Below, one piece after another: positions 51,183 to 59,717 of a stretch of 64,000 nucleotides of DNA. The position numbers and the translations under genes were made by a program. Numbering within the stretch: position 1 is the stretch's first letter; each line of letters starts with the position of its first letter. The stretch is from Meiothermus sp. QL-1 (GTDB taxonomy: Bacteria; Deinococcota; Deinococci; Deinococcales; Thermaceae), in contig NZ_QQSV01000004.1 in assembly GCF_003351145.1 (NCBI RefSeq), positions 117,521 through 181,520 on the forward strand. Reading direction: 5' to 3'. The notes under the pieces were generated by a model. That model saw nothing but the letters and a program-made list of their open reading frames with translations, did not search any database and had not been told where the DNA came from.

Positions 51183-52865
51183 ATGGCCGTCCAAACTCTC
51201 ACCCGCTTCGACGCCTACGCCGCTGCGCCGGAGAAGAAGTACGCCCTGTACATGATGATGTTGGGCTTTGCCGCGCTGGCGCTGGGCACCTTTTTTGGTC
51301 CCCTGCAGGCCTTCAACTACGGTGGCCTCGACCTCTACCCCTTCCTAAAGCCCGTTTTCCAAAACTACTACCAGGGCCTCACCCTGCATGGGGTGCTGAA
51401 CGCCATTGTCTTCACCCAGCTCTTTGCCCAAACCATTATGGTCTACCTCCCGGCCAGGGAGCTGGGGCTGCGCCCCAACATGAAGCTGGCCTGGCTATCG
51501 TTCTGGATGGCCCTAGGGGGGCTTCTGATTGCGGCAATCCCCTTGCTTTTGAACGAGGCCTCGGTGCTCTACACCTTCTACCCGCCCCTGAAGGCCCACT
51601 GGGCCTTCTACACTGGAGCCGCCATCTTCGTGCTCTCGAGCTACGTGAGCATCTACCTGGCCCTAGACCTGTGGTGGCGCTGGCGCCGGGCCAACCCGGG
51701 CAAGATTACCCCTCTAGTGACCTACATGGCCGTAACCTTTTGGCTCATGTGGCTTCTTGCCAGTTTGGGGCTGGTGGTGGAGGTGCTCTTTCTCATTCCC
51801 TGGGCGCTTGGGGTTTTACCCGGAGTAGACCCCCTTTTGACGCGCACCCTCTTCTGGTACACCGGCCACCCCATCGTCTACTTCTGGCTCCTACCTGCCT
51901 ACACCCTGGCCTACACCACCCTGCCCAAGCTGGCGGGGGGCAAGCTGGTCTCTGACCCGCTGGCGCGGCTGGTCTTCCTCCTCTTCCTGCTCTTCTCTGT
52001 TCCAGTGGGCTTTCACCACCAATTCGCCGACCCCGGCATCGCCCCCTACTGGAAGTTCATTCACACCGTTCTTACCATGATGGTCGCGGTGCCCAGCCTA
52101 ATCACGGCCTTCACGGTGGCGGCCTCGCTTGAAGTAGCGGGCCGGGCCAACGGAGGCAGGGGCCTTCTGGGCTGGATTGCGGCCCTGCCCTGGAGCAACC
52201 CCACCGTGCTGGCGTTCCTGTTGGGCTTTTTGGCCTTCATTCCGGGTGGGGCCGGCGGCATCGTAAATGCCAGCTTCAACCTGAACCAAAACGTCCACAA
52301 CACGGTCTGGATACCTGGCCACTTCCACCTTCAGGTGGGCACGCTGGTCACCATGGCCGCTATGGGCACGGCTTTCTGGCTCATTCCCCACCTCACAGGC
52401 AAGCCCCTGGTGGCCCGTGGGCTGGCTGTGGCCTCGCAGTGGCTGTGGTTCATCGGAATGTTCATAATGACCTTTGCCCTGCACTGGATGGGCTTTTTGT
52501 ACGCCATACCAAGGCGCTCGCACATCGCCGCTAGTCCCCTGGCCATGGAAGCCTACAAGGAAAGCGCGCCCTGGATGGTGCTTAACATCGTTTCTGGAAT
52601 AATCCTCCTGGTAGCAGCGGTTCTATTCTTCTACGTGATATTTGCCACGGCCCTACAAAGCCGTCGTGAGCCCAGCAAGGTAATGGCCGAGGTGCCCTTT
52701 ACTGAGGTGATTTCCAAACCCGAGGGCAGCGGCTTGGTGCGCCTAACCGAGCGCGTTGGCTTTTGGTTTGGGTTAGCAGTGCTGCTGGTGGTTTTGGCGT
52801 ATGGTCCAGTACTCTTCGAGCTATTCACCAATATGAAGCCCGTTCCCGGCATGCGTCTTTGGTAG
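51183..52865 (+). CDS. cbaA: ba3-type cytochrome c oxidase subunit I
   Basis: A 560-residue B-type haem-copper oxidase subunit with about 13 transmembrane helices. It has HGVLNAIVFTQLF (a haem ligand), WYTGHPIVYFWLLPAYT with the His-Tyr pair of the CuB site, HHQFADPG, and PGHFHLQVGT with further haem/CuB histidines. It reduces oxygen to water and pumps protons at low oxygen. Its stop codon lies inside a decayed CRISPR repeat. Confidence 0.97.
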   Translation: MAVQTLTRFDAYAAAPEKKYALYMMMLGFAALALGTFFGPLQAFNYGGLDLYPFLKPVFQNYYQGLTLHGVLNAIVFTQLFAQTIMVYLPARELGLRPNMKLAWLSFWMALGGLLIAAIPLLLNEASVLYTFYPPLKAHWAFYTGAAIFVLSSYVSIYLALDLWWRWRRANPGKITPLVTYMAVTFWLMWLLASLGLVVEVLFLIPWALGVLPGVDPLLTRTLFWYTGHPIVYFWLLPAYTLAYTTLPKLAGGKLVSDPLARLVFLLFLLFSVPVGFHHQFADPGIAPYWKFIHTVLTMMVAVPSLITAFTVAASLEVAGRANGGRGLLGWIAALPWSNPTVLAFLLGFLAFIPGGAGGIVNASFNLNQNVHNTVWIPGHFHLQVGTLVTMAAMGTAFWLIPHLTGKPLVARGLAVASQWLWFIGMFIMTFALHWMGFLYAIPRRSHIAASPLAMEAYKESAPWMVLNIVSGIILLVAAVLFFYVIFATALQSRREPSKVMAEVPFTEVISKPEGSGLVRLTERVGFWFGLAVLLVVLAYGPVLFELFTNMKPVPGMRLW

Positions 52866-52896
52866 TTCCCTACTCGAGCTGAAGCCAGAGTGCAAC
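52860..52896 (-). repeat. Fossil CRISPR repeat overlapping the cbaA stop codon
   Basis: The last 25 bases (52872-52896) match the array repeat at 21 of 25 positions (ACTCG.GC.GAAGCC.GAGTGC.AC). The first 12 are largely worn away. The 34-base gap to the next repeat (52897-52930) is close to the spacer length, so this is a seventeenth, decayed unit at the leader-distal end. Confidence 0.75.
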
Positions 52897-52904
52897 GGTC
52901 AAGA

Positions 52905-52925
52905 CCGCGGCTTGGGCAGCCGCGG
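52905..52925. repeat. GC-rich hairpin in the fossil spacer
   Basis: CCGCGGCT (52905-52912) pairs perfectly with AGCCGCGG (52918-52925) over a five-base loop. No T-run follows, but it could help end the cba transcript. Confidence 0.6.
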
Positions 52926-52930
52926 CTCAG

Positions 52931-54081
52931 GCTTCAATCCTCACTCGGGCCGAAGCCCGCGTGCGACGCTATCGCGTCCCTTCCGACTGCCGTACCCTCC
53001 CCGTAGTTTCAATCCTCACTCGGGCCGAAGCCCGAGTGCGACGTAGCACCCCCACAACCGGTGGAGCTACCGCGGAGGGTTTCAATCCTCACTCGGGCCG
53101 GAGCCCGAGTGCGACGACATCGAATCCCTGGAGCACTACCTGGCGGAGCGGGTTTCAATCCTCACTCGGGCCGGAGCCCGAGTGCGACCGGGCCTTTGCA
53201 GGGCTGCTTACCGGCCACGACTCTTTGTTTCAATCCTCACTCGGGCCGGAGCCCGAGTGCGACGTCTGCACCCGCTGCGGGCAGTGCGAAAAGCACTGCG
53301 TTTCAATCCTCACTCGGGCCGGAGCCCGAGTGCGACTCACAGTAACCCAAACATCACCCTGGGGGTGTATCGTGTTTCAATCCTCACTCGGGCCGGAGCC
53401 CGAGTGCGACGAGGCCATTCTCGCGGGCCTGGACACGGACGTAGTGGGTTTCAATCCTCACTCGGGCCGGAGCCCGAGTGCGACTACGGAGGGCTGTCAG
53501 CCACCTTCCGGCCCGCTGGGCGTTTCAATCCTCACTCGGGCCGGAGCCCGAGTGCGACAACTGGGGGGAAGCCGGTGCTGACCAAGCCCAAGACCGTTTC
53601 AATCCTCACTCGGGCCGGAGCCCGAGTGCGACCTGAGGATGCGATAGACGTCGCTCTTTTTGACTTGGTAGGTTTCAATCCTCACTCGGGCCGGAGCCCG
53701 AGTGCGACGGCCAAGGCTGTATGGGTCAGGTTTCACGACCACATCGAGTTTCAATCCTCACTCGGGCCGGAGCCCGAGTGCGACAGGGCTTGGGAGCCGA
53801 AACCCACGGTCCAGATTCCCAGTTTCAATCCTCACTCGGGCCGGAGCCCGAGTGCGACCATGTATACGCGGATAACATCCAGATAATGGCGCCTAGAGTT
53901 TCAATCCTCACTCGGGCCGGAGCCCGAGTGCGACCAGGCCCTGAGCAACGCGGGCCTCATCGTCCATGTCGTTTCAATCCTCACTCGGGCCGGAGCCCGA
54001 GTGCGACGAAGCAGTTGCACTCGGCCTCTGGATGTGGTATACTGGTTTCAATCCTCACTCGGGCCGGAGCCCGAGTGCGAC
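52931..54081 (-). CRISPR. CRISPR array, 16 repeats of 37 bp and 15 spacers
   Basis: Repeats start at 52931, 53006, 53079, 53152, 53227, 53300, 53374, 53448, 53522, 53596, 53672, 53748, 53822, 53898, 53971 and 54045. Spacers are 36-39 bases. On the plus strand the repeat begins GTTTCAATCC and ends GAGTGCGAC; its middle is a 9-bp stem CACTCGGGC/GCCCGAGTG over a four-base loop. Read on the minus strand it ends ATTGAAAC, the usual crRNA handle, and the degenerate units are at the left. So the array is transcribed leftward from the leader at 54082-54279. The first two repeats carry loop CGAA instead of CGGA, and the first also has a stem mismatch. Confidence 0.98.
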
Positions 54082-54279
54082 GGCCTCAGTTTAGCGCACG
54101 TGCTGGACAGGGCTCAAGGGGCCTTTTGCGCGAACCCCCCCAAAAGGCCCCGGGGGAGATAGGGGGGTGGGGTGAAGCGAAAGCGGATTTTCAAGCTCCC
54201 CTAGCCGCTTTCTGCGCTTGCGCGAACCCCCCCGGGTTTTGCCACCCACTTTGGGTCCGCGCAAATGGAGCGGCTACGT
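54082..54279 (-). promoter_or_regulatory. CRISPR leader with promoter, hairpin and direct repeats
   Basis: The 198 bases between cas2 and the array have no gene. On the minus strand a promoter (-35 TTGAGC at 54112-54117, 18 bases, -10 TAAACT at 54088-54093) ends six bases before the first repeat. An 11-bp inverted repeat GGGGCCTTTTG/CAAAAGGCCCC (54118-54128 with 54141-54151) lies just upstream of the -35. A 14-base direct repeat GCGCGAACCCCCCC occurs at 54128-54141 and 54220-54233. Confidence 0.75.
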
Positions 54280-54579
54280 TTAGATTACCAAGGGGTCATC
54301 AAAGTCGGTATACCTGTCCTGACCATGGACACGCAGATTCTTCTCTCTGCCTCCGGGGAGGATATAAATCCGGAGGCTGTCCTTATCCAGGTCAATGACC
54401 TTAAGCAACTTGGCCTCGAGCTCCTCCAGTTGGGCTCGCGTCACCCGGCACTCAAACACGGACATCTGCACCCGCTGCCCGTAGTTTTTGCAGATCCTGG
54501 CCACCCGAGCCAGGCGGGTCTGTCCGTCCTCCGAGGTCACGTTCACATCGTAGGTCACCAAGATATCCAGCCGTTCCAC
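54280..54579 (-). CDS. cas2: CRISPR-associated endonuclease Cas2
   Basis: A 99-residue ferredoxin-fold protein that forms the integration complex with Cas1. It opens MERLDILVTYDVNV with the metal aspartate at position 11, then RICKNYGQRVQMSVFEC, and ends near FDDPLVI. It is the last cas gene before the leader. Confidence 0.96.
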   Translation of the reverse strand: MERLDILVTYDVNVTSEDGQTRLARVARICKNYGQRVQMSVFECRVTRAQLEELEAKLLKVIDLDKDSLRIYILPGGREKNLRVHGQDRYTDFDDPLVI

Positions 54580-54582
54580 GGT

Positions 54583-55602
54583 TTACCTCGCCAAGAAGGG
54601 TGGGTATTGCGGCAGGTCGCCCCGCAGGTAGCGGGCCAGCAGCCGGGCCTGAATGTGGGGCAGCAGGCCCACGGGAACGGGCTCTTTGAAGAGAGGGTGC
54701 TGCACCGTCTCCTGCCTGCGGTTTTGGAAGGCCGTGATCACCACCTTGCGCCCCTCCTCGTTCAGGAACACGGCCCCACCCGGACGTTCTTCAAAGTGCT
54801 TGCGGGTCAGCTGCTTTCGGTTGAGGAGGGTGAGGGCCAGCCGGTCAGCCCACCAGGCCCGGAACTCCTCCATCAGGTCCAGGGCCAGGGCATTGCGCCC
54901 GGGCCGGAGGGCATGCAGAAACCCTCCTTGCGGATCAAGGCCTACGCCCTCCAGGGCTGCGGTGCACTGGGTGAGCAGGAGAGCGTAAACAAAGCCCAGA
55001 AGCGCATTCACCGGATCCCGCGGGGGGCGTTTGTTGCGCCCATTAAAGCTGAAGTCCTCCGTGAGTAGAAGGTCGCCAAAGGCGGCGAAGTAAGCGCTGG
55101 CGGCATTGCCCTCCACGCCACGGACCTCGTCCAAAGAGCGCGCCTGAGGCAATGCCCGTAGGGCCGCCTCGTGCTCAGCGAGGGCCCGAACCAGTGCCTC
55201 GGTTTCCCCCCGTTCGCGCACCGCCCTCTGCAGGACCAGGCGGCTATTCCTGAGCTTGCCCTCCACAAAGCGCCCGGCCAGGTACAGGCGGGTGGAGGGC
55301 GTATCCAGGGCCCGATACTGGGCCTGGCGGAGGAGCACGTTGCCCGAAACCGGGGGGGCAAGCCGGCCAAAAAAACGGCCCGACTCGGTGAACCAGGCCA
55401 CCTCAATGCCGTCCTGGGCACAGCGCTGGAGCAAAAAAGGCGAGATGAGCACATTGCCGAATACCACCAGCCCGCCCAGGTGGTGCAGGGGGACGTTGCG
55501 GAGGGTTATCTCCTCGTGCTGGATGCGCAGGGTGTCGCCCTCCAGGCGGAGGTAGACCCCCTGGGTCTGGACGTACAGGGTATTCAGCAGCTCAGAGACC
55601 AT
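54583..55602 (-). CDS. cas1: CRISPR-associated integrase Cas1
   Basis: A 339-residue integrase that inserts new spacers. The probable metal ligands are Glu164 (RGVEGNAAS), His230 (GGFLHALRPGR) and the acidic stretch at 242-246 (LDLMEEF). The length, GRNALALDLMEEFR and the association with cas4 resemble type I-C/I-D adaptation modules. It overlaps cas4 by 11 bases and precedes cas2 by three. Confidence 0.96.
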   Translation of the reverse strand: MVSELLNTLYVQTQGVYLRLEGDTLRIQHEEITLRNVPLHHLGGLVVFGNVLISPFLLQRCAQDGIEVAWFTESGRFFGRLAPPVSGNVLLRQAQYRALDTPSTRLYLAGRFVEGKLRNSRLVLQRAVRERGETEALVRALAEHEAALRALPQARSLDEVRGVEGNAASAYFAAFGDLLLTEDFSFNGRNKRPPRDPVNALLGFVYALLLTQCTAALEGVGLDPQGGFLHALRPGRNALALDLMEEFRAWWADRLALTLLNRKQLTRKHFEERPGGAVFLNEEGRKVVITAFQNRRQETVQHPLFKEPVPVGLLPHIQARLLARYLRGDLPQYPPFLAR

Positions 55603-56242
55603 CCTCCAACCCCTTCAGGGCCTCGGGCAGGTGGGGCATGCAGACAGCCAGCAGGGAGCAGTGCTTGCAGCGGGCATCGGCGGCGGGCGGGGGGAGGCGC
55701 TCTTGCCCCAAAAGGGCCCGCAGGGCCTCGAGGGTGGCCAGGGTGGCGGCCCGGAGCCCGGGGGTAAAGGCCACCTCCCGCCGGCGCCGTTCTGCCCTGC
55801 TAAAGATGGCCCCCACGGGTACGCTCAGGCCGAACATCTCCTCGAGGCACAGGGCCTGGGCGCAGAGCTGGACCTCAGCGGCCCTTTGGGCAAGCTCGCG
55901 GGGCCATCTGCGGCCCACCTTGTGCTCCACCGGGTAGGGCACCCCCTCCAGGAACTCCACCACGTCCGCCCGGCCCACCAGGCCCAGCCGCTCCGACCAA
56001 AGGGGCAGGGCCCGCTCCACCCGGACCCCTTCGCGCAAGAGCCCTTCGGGGAGGTCCACCTCTTCGTGGGCCCGGGCCCCCCGCAGGGTGTACTCGTTGT
56101 CCTCCCACTCCCCCTCCAGGAGGATCAGGGCCGCCCGGCGGGGGCAGTAGGTGTACTGGGCCAGGGCGCTGATGGGGAGGGGCTCCTGGGAACCCCCGGG
56201 GTCCTCCAGGGCCTCGGTCAGAAGCTCATCCTCCCCGTCCAC
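55592..56242 (-). CDS. cas4: CRISPR-associated exonuclease Cas4
   Basis: A 216-residue RecB-type nuclease that trims prespacers. The four cluster cysteines are Cys32 in YCPRR and three near the end in CKHCSLLAVC. The nuclease core shows VGRADVVEF and PVEHKVGRR (aspartate, then E-x-K). It lies between the Csx1-like gene (105-base gap) and cas1. Confidence 0.93.
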   Translation of the reverse strand: MDGEDELLTEALEDPGGSQEPLPISALAQYTYCPRRAALILLEGEWEDNEYTLRGARAHEEVDLPEGLLREGVRVERALPLWSERLGLVGRADVVEFLEGVPYPVEHKVGRRWPRELAQRAAEVQLCAQALCLEEMFGLSVPVGAIFSRAERRRREVAFTPGLRAATLATLEALRALLGQERLPPPAADARCKHCSLLAVCMPHLPEALKGLEDGL

Positions 56243-56347
56243 CTAACCCTCCTAGGGAGCTAAACCTCTGGGGGAAAACCTTCTGCCCCGTGCTGCTGGA
56301 GGCAGTTAAGCTGGAAAAAACCGTTGCCAGAATGAGCCGGCCCATAT
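56243..56347 (-). other. Gap between the interference and adaptation genes
   Basis: 105 bases without a gene. I see no clear promoter or terminator, but this is the only sizeable break in the leftward cas series and the natural place for a separate cas4-cas1-cas2 promoter. Confidence 0.4.
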
Positions 56348-57547
56348 CTACGCCCTCGGGGATCCCATCCCTTCAGGGCATTCAAAGTTCATCCCACGGA
56401 TAACATCCCTGAGCTTGTCTATTTTCTCCCTGAACTCCTGGGGTATGGACTCCTTCCCTCGGGGACTCTCCCGGAAGCCAAAGTGCATCAGGTCATTGCG
56501 CAGGTTCCCCAGGTCCCTCCAAAGCTGGATGAAGTCCTTCCACTCTTCCGGGGTCTCGGTTTCCCCCTTTACGCAACTGTTAAGCCATCCTTCAGCCTCT
56601 TTCCGACTGTCGAAGCTGATAGGATACCAGGAGCCCTGCCTTCTGTACTGGGCAAAAGACACCATCCACTCCCTGGCCAGGCCCAGGGCCTTCTCAAACT
56701 GTTGGTTTTGCAGAAGCCAGAGGACTAAGGCAAAGTTTTGCCGCAGGTAGTCCTCCTGAGAGTAGTCCTCCTGAGAAGGGCTTTTCTTCAGGGCCAGATG
56801 GCCCAGCATGTCCTTGAGGCGGGGCAAAAGCAGCTTGAGAGGCTGATGCTGGGGCTTCCATGCTTCCTTTTGAGCCTCTCCTAGGCTACCCAGGGTTTCT
56901 CGGGCCACTTCCCCGATCTCCAAGGCCCGGTTCGCGGCAAGGGCCGAGGAAAGCGAACCCAACCCTTTCACAGCTGTATTTAAGTGGGTATTTACAGGTT
57001 TCTCACCCCTTGCCTCTACTAAAGGCTGAAACTTTCCCGCATCCCCTGTTTCCAGAAAGTACTGGCTAGCAGTGGCCCAGTCCAGCATAGACACGAATGG
57101 AGTCAGATCAAACACTGGGGCACTCGAGTCGGTTTTGGCCTCATAGGCGCCGTAAAGCACATACTTTAACACAACCCCCTTAGCTATTCGCAAAAAACTG
57201 ACTGCCAGCAACGCCAGAATAGGCAGCGAGCGAAACCCATGTGTTATGTCCAGCACCAGTTCGGTCCCTTCGGGAATCTCTTCCTGAATGATGTTGAAAA
57301 TTTGCCAATATTCGGCCTCATTTTGCCCAGAGGGAATATCTATCAACTTTGCCCCTGTAAGCTCCTGCAAAATGTCTTCGCCGTGTTTATTTTTAGCCTC
57401 TTCTGTAACACAAATCAACAGCTGGGCTTCAGGAAACCACTCCTTCAACGAAGACTGAAAGAAGCGGTGGGGCCGGGCCTTACAGCCATCCCAGATGTAC
57501 TCAACTTCTTGATAGTTACCCGTCCCGAGCATCGAAAGAATTATCAT
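56348..57547 (-). CDS. CARF-HEPN ribonuclease (Csx1/TM1812 family)
   Basis: A 399-residue CRISPR accessory protein. The N-terminal CARF half opens MIILSMLGTGNYQEVEYIW and has the conserved LDITHGFRSLP (about residues 99-109), typical of the TM1812/Csx family that binds cyclic oligoadenylate. The C-terminal HEPN domain carries the RNase motif R-x4-H as Arg350-NDLM-His355. It should degrade RNA when Cas10 makes second messenger. It overlaps cmr6 by four bases. GC content here looks lower than in the cmr genes, hinting at a separate history. Confidence 0.88.
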   Translation of the reverse strand: MIILSMLGTGNYQEVEYIWDGCKARPHRFFQSSLKEWFPEAQLLICVTEEAKNKHGEDILQELTGAKLIDIPSGQNEAEYWQIFNIIQEEIPEGTELVLDITHGFRSLPILALLAVSFLRIAKGVVLKYVLYGAYEAKTDSSAPVFDLTPFVSMLDWATASQYFLETGDAGKFQPLVEARGEKPVNTHLNTAVKGLGSLSSALAANRALEIGEVARETLGSLGEAQKEAWKPQHQPLKLLLPRLKDMLGHLALKKSPSQEDYSQEDYLRQNFALVLWLLQNQQFEKALGLAREWMVSFAQYRRQGSWYPISFDSRKEAEGWLNSCVKGETETPEEWKDFIQLWRDLGNLRNDLMHFGFRESPRGKESIPQEFREKIDKLRDVIRGMNFECPEGMGSPRA

Positions 57548-58539
57548 GTTTCCTCCAGTAGGGTTTGAATTTTCCGACAGCGGCTTTTTGTCATATCCCA
57601 GCGCTTCATAGCTTCCAGATGAGCCTTAATGGCCTCAAGGCTTGACCTTCTTACGGCTGGTTCTAAAAACTCGATCTTGGGGAGATAGTTGTCTATTTTG
57701 GATAGCGCAGAGGCATCATTGACCTGCTCTAGAACTTCTCGAGTTTGTCTCTCGACTTCTTCCACGCGCTCCTCCAGCGATTCCAGCCTCTCAGGAACTG
57801 TGATCCTGAAGTCCCCAAAGTACCCATACCCCGCGTTGGTCTTCCCCCCCAGGCCCAGGTGCTCCAGGCCCCACTTGAGCATCTCGGCGGCCTTGTAGGG
57901 CCAGTCCTGGGCGTTTTCCGCGGGGCAGGTGATGGGGATATGGAACCTCACCCCCGGCCTTACGGAGAGGAAGGCCACGGGGTTGGGATCGTCAAAGTCG
58001 GTGGGCCAGGCCTGCCTTCCCCGGCTCCTGTAGTACACCGGGTGGTGCACGGCGATCACGTCCTGCTGGAAGGGCTTTTCGCTCTGGGGGTCCAGCCAGC
58101 CGTCCCAGTAGACCAGGTAGGCGGCACTCCCCTGCTTCTTCCCCTTGGGGTCGGGGCCTTCCCCCAGCAGGACGGCCTTTTCCTCCTGGCTCAGGCCATA
58201 GCGCTCGGCCACCCGGCGCAGGAGGCCCTTGAGGGCGCTCCCCGGCAGGTAGGGCACGCCGTAGGTGTGGTGGAGGGCCAGGCCGTTTTCCAGAGGGCTG
58301 CTGTTGCCCAGGCCGATGGCCAGGGGGGTGCGGGTGGCGGCCTCGAGCCAGACCGCTCCTCCCAGGGAGCGCTGCCAGCGTGCAAAGGCGTCCCGGTACA
58401 CCGGTGGGACCGGGGTATTGGCGATGTGCTTTAGGAGCTCCCGGACGGCCTCCTTTTGGTCGTCGTGCTCCAGCAGGTAGCGCTGCAGGGCCAGCCCCGC
58501 GTGGGAAGGCGGGGAAAGATCCAGCCTACTCGCCCTCAT
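57544..58539 (-). CDS. cmr6: Type III-B RAMP protein Cmr6 with C-terminal helical extension
   Basis: A 331-residue RAMP subunit of the Cmr complex. It has the RAMP features YLPGSALKGLLRRVAERYG and the glycine-rich GLGGKTNAGYGYFGDF near residue 246, where the family usually ends shortly after. Here about 80 more residues follow, mostly charged and helical (ERLESLEERVEEVERQ...), probably a coiled coil. The start ATG at 58537-58539 overlaps cmr5 by 14 bases. Confidence 0.92.
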   Translation of the reverse strand: MRASRLDLSPPSHAGLALQRYLLEHDDQKEAVRELLKHIANTPVPPVYRDAFARWQRSLGGAVWLEAATRTPLAIGLGNSSPLENGLALHHTYGVPYLPGSALKGLLRRVAERYGLSQEEKAVLLGEGPDPKGKKQGSAAYLVYWDGWLDPQSEKPFQQDVIAVHHPVYYRSRGRQAWPTDFDDPNPVAFLSVRPGVRFHIPITCPAENAQDWPYKAAEMLKWGLEHLGLGGKTNAGYGYFGDFRITVPERLESLEERVEEVERQTREVLEQVNDASALSKIDNYLPKIEFLEPAVRRSSLEAIKAHLEAMKRWDMTKSRCRKIQTLLEET

Positions 58540-58918
58540 CGCGTCCTCCCGTGTGCACGCCCAGCACGCTGGCGGCAAAGCGCTTGAAGTACACCCAGGC
58601 GGAGAGCACGCGGCGGGTGTAGTGCATGTAGCCGATAGCGTCGGCCTGCTGCACGGCCTGCAGAGGGTCCCTCACGCCCAGGATCTGGGCCACATGCTCC
58701 AGGAGAAGCCGGTGAGCCCGGCCCCGGCTGTCCTCCTTGCGGGCCTTCTCCGCGCTGAAGGCCAGAGCCTGGCAGAGGCCGCTCTGGCGCACCAGGATGG
58801 GGAAGCTGTGGCACAGGCTCCCGTAGATGTTCTTTACCTCCTCGTGTTCTACCTCCAAGCTGCTCACCAGCTTCAGGGCATTTTTCATATCTTCCTGAGC
58901 GCGGGTCACAAGTTTCAC
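58526..58918 (-). CDS. cmr5: Type III-B small subunit Cmr5
   Basis: A 130-residue helical small subunit that lines the backbone of the Cmr complex. It starts with GTG (KLVTRAQEDMKNALKLV) overlapping cmr4 by four bases, and has the YGSLCHSFPILVRQSGLCQALAF stretch found in Cmr5 proteins, plus YMHYTRRVLSAWVYFKRFA near the end. Confidence 0.93.
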   Translation of the reverse strand: MKLVTRAQEDMKNALKLVSSLEVEHEEVKNIYGSLCHSFPILVRQSGLCQALAFSAEKARKEDSRGRAHRLLLEHVAQILGVRDPLQAVQQADAIGYMHYTRRVLSAWVYFKRFAASVLGVHTGGRDEGE

Positions 58919-59715
58919 GCCCCACCCCCTAGCCGCCGCAACAGCCCCCGCCCCACGCTGGCCTGTCCGCCGAGCTGGAGGTAGGGGCGTTCCAGCTCCT
59001 CAAACCCATGGGTTCCTATGGCGAAGCAGGAAAAGACCGTCTCCGCGGGAATGGCCTCCTCGTGCCAGAGCCCGCCCTTGACCACGGTCTTGGATTCGGG
59101 GTTCAGTTTGACCCGGGCGATGATCTCCACGCCCATCTCGCAGAAGTAGCTGAATACGTCGTCGTGCACCAGGGCGAAGCGCTCCTGGAAATAGCCGGCC
59201 TCCGGGCCGAAAACAAGCAGCCCCAGCTCCTCCGCCAGGTCCTTCACCTTCCCTACCCGGGCTTCCAGGTCTATGTCCTCCAGGATGACCTGGCCCTCGT
59301 GCACGATGGCGGGGTTTGCCCCCAAGAGGGCCTCGGTTCTCCCAGGGGTGGGTATCACCGCCTGCAGGGGGGAAAGCCCCAGGGCCTTCTGATCGCGCCT
59401 AAGCCGCTCCAGCACCAGGGGGCAGGTGAGGAAGGCAAAGGTGCCCGCATAGGCGCGCACGGGCAGGAAGAGTACCCGGGCGTCGGTGAGGCTGAGCTCA
59501 GCCGCGCTTTCTAGAGAGCCAAAAACCCGGTTGGCCTGCTCGTCCTCCCGCCCGTCCCGCAGCACCCCCTTAAGGCTGCTGGCGGGGATGAAGGGAAAGC
59601 CCGTGGCCACCTCCCGGGCCACAGGAAGGTCCACCACGCTGCCCGAGTCCTGCCCCGTGCCGGGGTGTACGGGCGTAAGGGCCTGCCAGAAGATCAGCTT
59701 CGCTTTTTCCGCCAT
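58915..59715 (-). CDS. cmr4: Type III-B backbone RAMP Cmr4 (target RNA cleaving)
   Basis: A 266-residue RAMP (Cas7-like) present in several copies in the complex. The likely catalytic Asp29 is in GSVVDLPVAREV, followed by FPFIPASSLKGVLRD. The end GGQASVGRGLLRRL is the glycine-rich RAMP loop. The ATG at 59713-59715 sits two bases after the cmr3 stop; a GTG six codons earlier is possible. Confidence 0.94.
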   Translation of the reverse strand: MAEKAKLIFWQALTPVHPGTGQDSGSVVDLPVAREVATGFPFIPASSLKGVLRDGREDEQANRVFGSLESAAELSLTDARVLFLPVRAYAGTFAFLTCPLVLERLRRDQKALGLSPLQAVIPTPGRTEALLGANPAIVHEGQVILEDIDLEARVGKVKDLAEELGLLVFGPEAGYFQERFALVHDDVFSYFCEMGVEIIARVKLNPESKTVVKGGLWHEEAIPAETVFSCFAIGTHGFEELERPYLQLGGQASVGRGLLRRLGGGA

Positions 59716-59717
59716 GT

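Noticed and set aside
52905..52925. A classic intrinsic terminator after cbaA
   Set aside because: The stem is perfect but no T-run follows on either strand, so it is listed only as a hairpin.
52961..54398. Several long open frames across the CRISPR array
   Set aside because: Their translations are repeats of the CRISPR unit (SILTRAGARVR, FNPHSGRSPSAT, FQSSLGPEPECD) and have no coding signal of their own.
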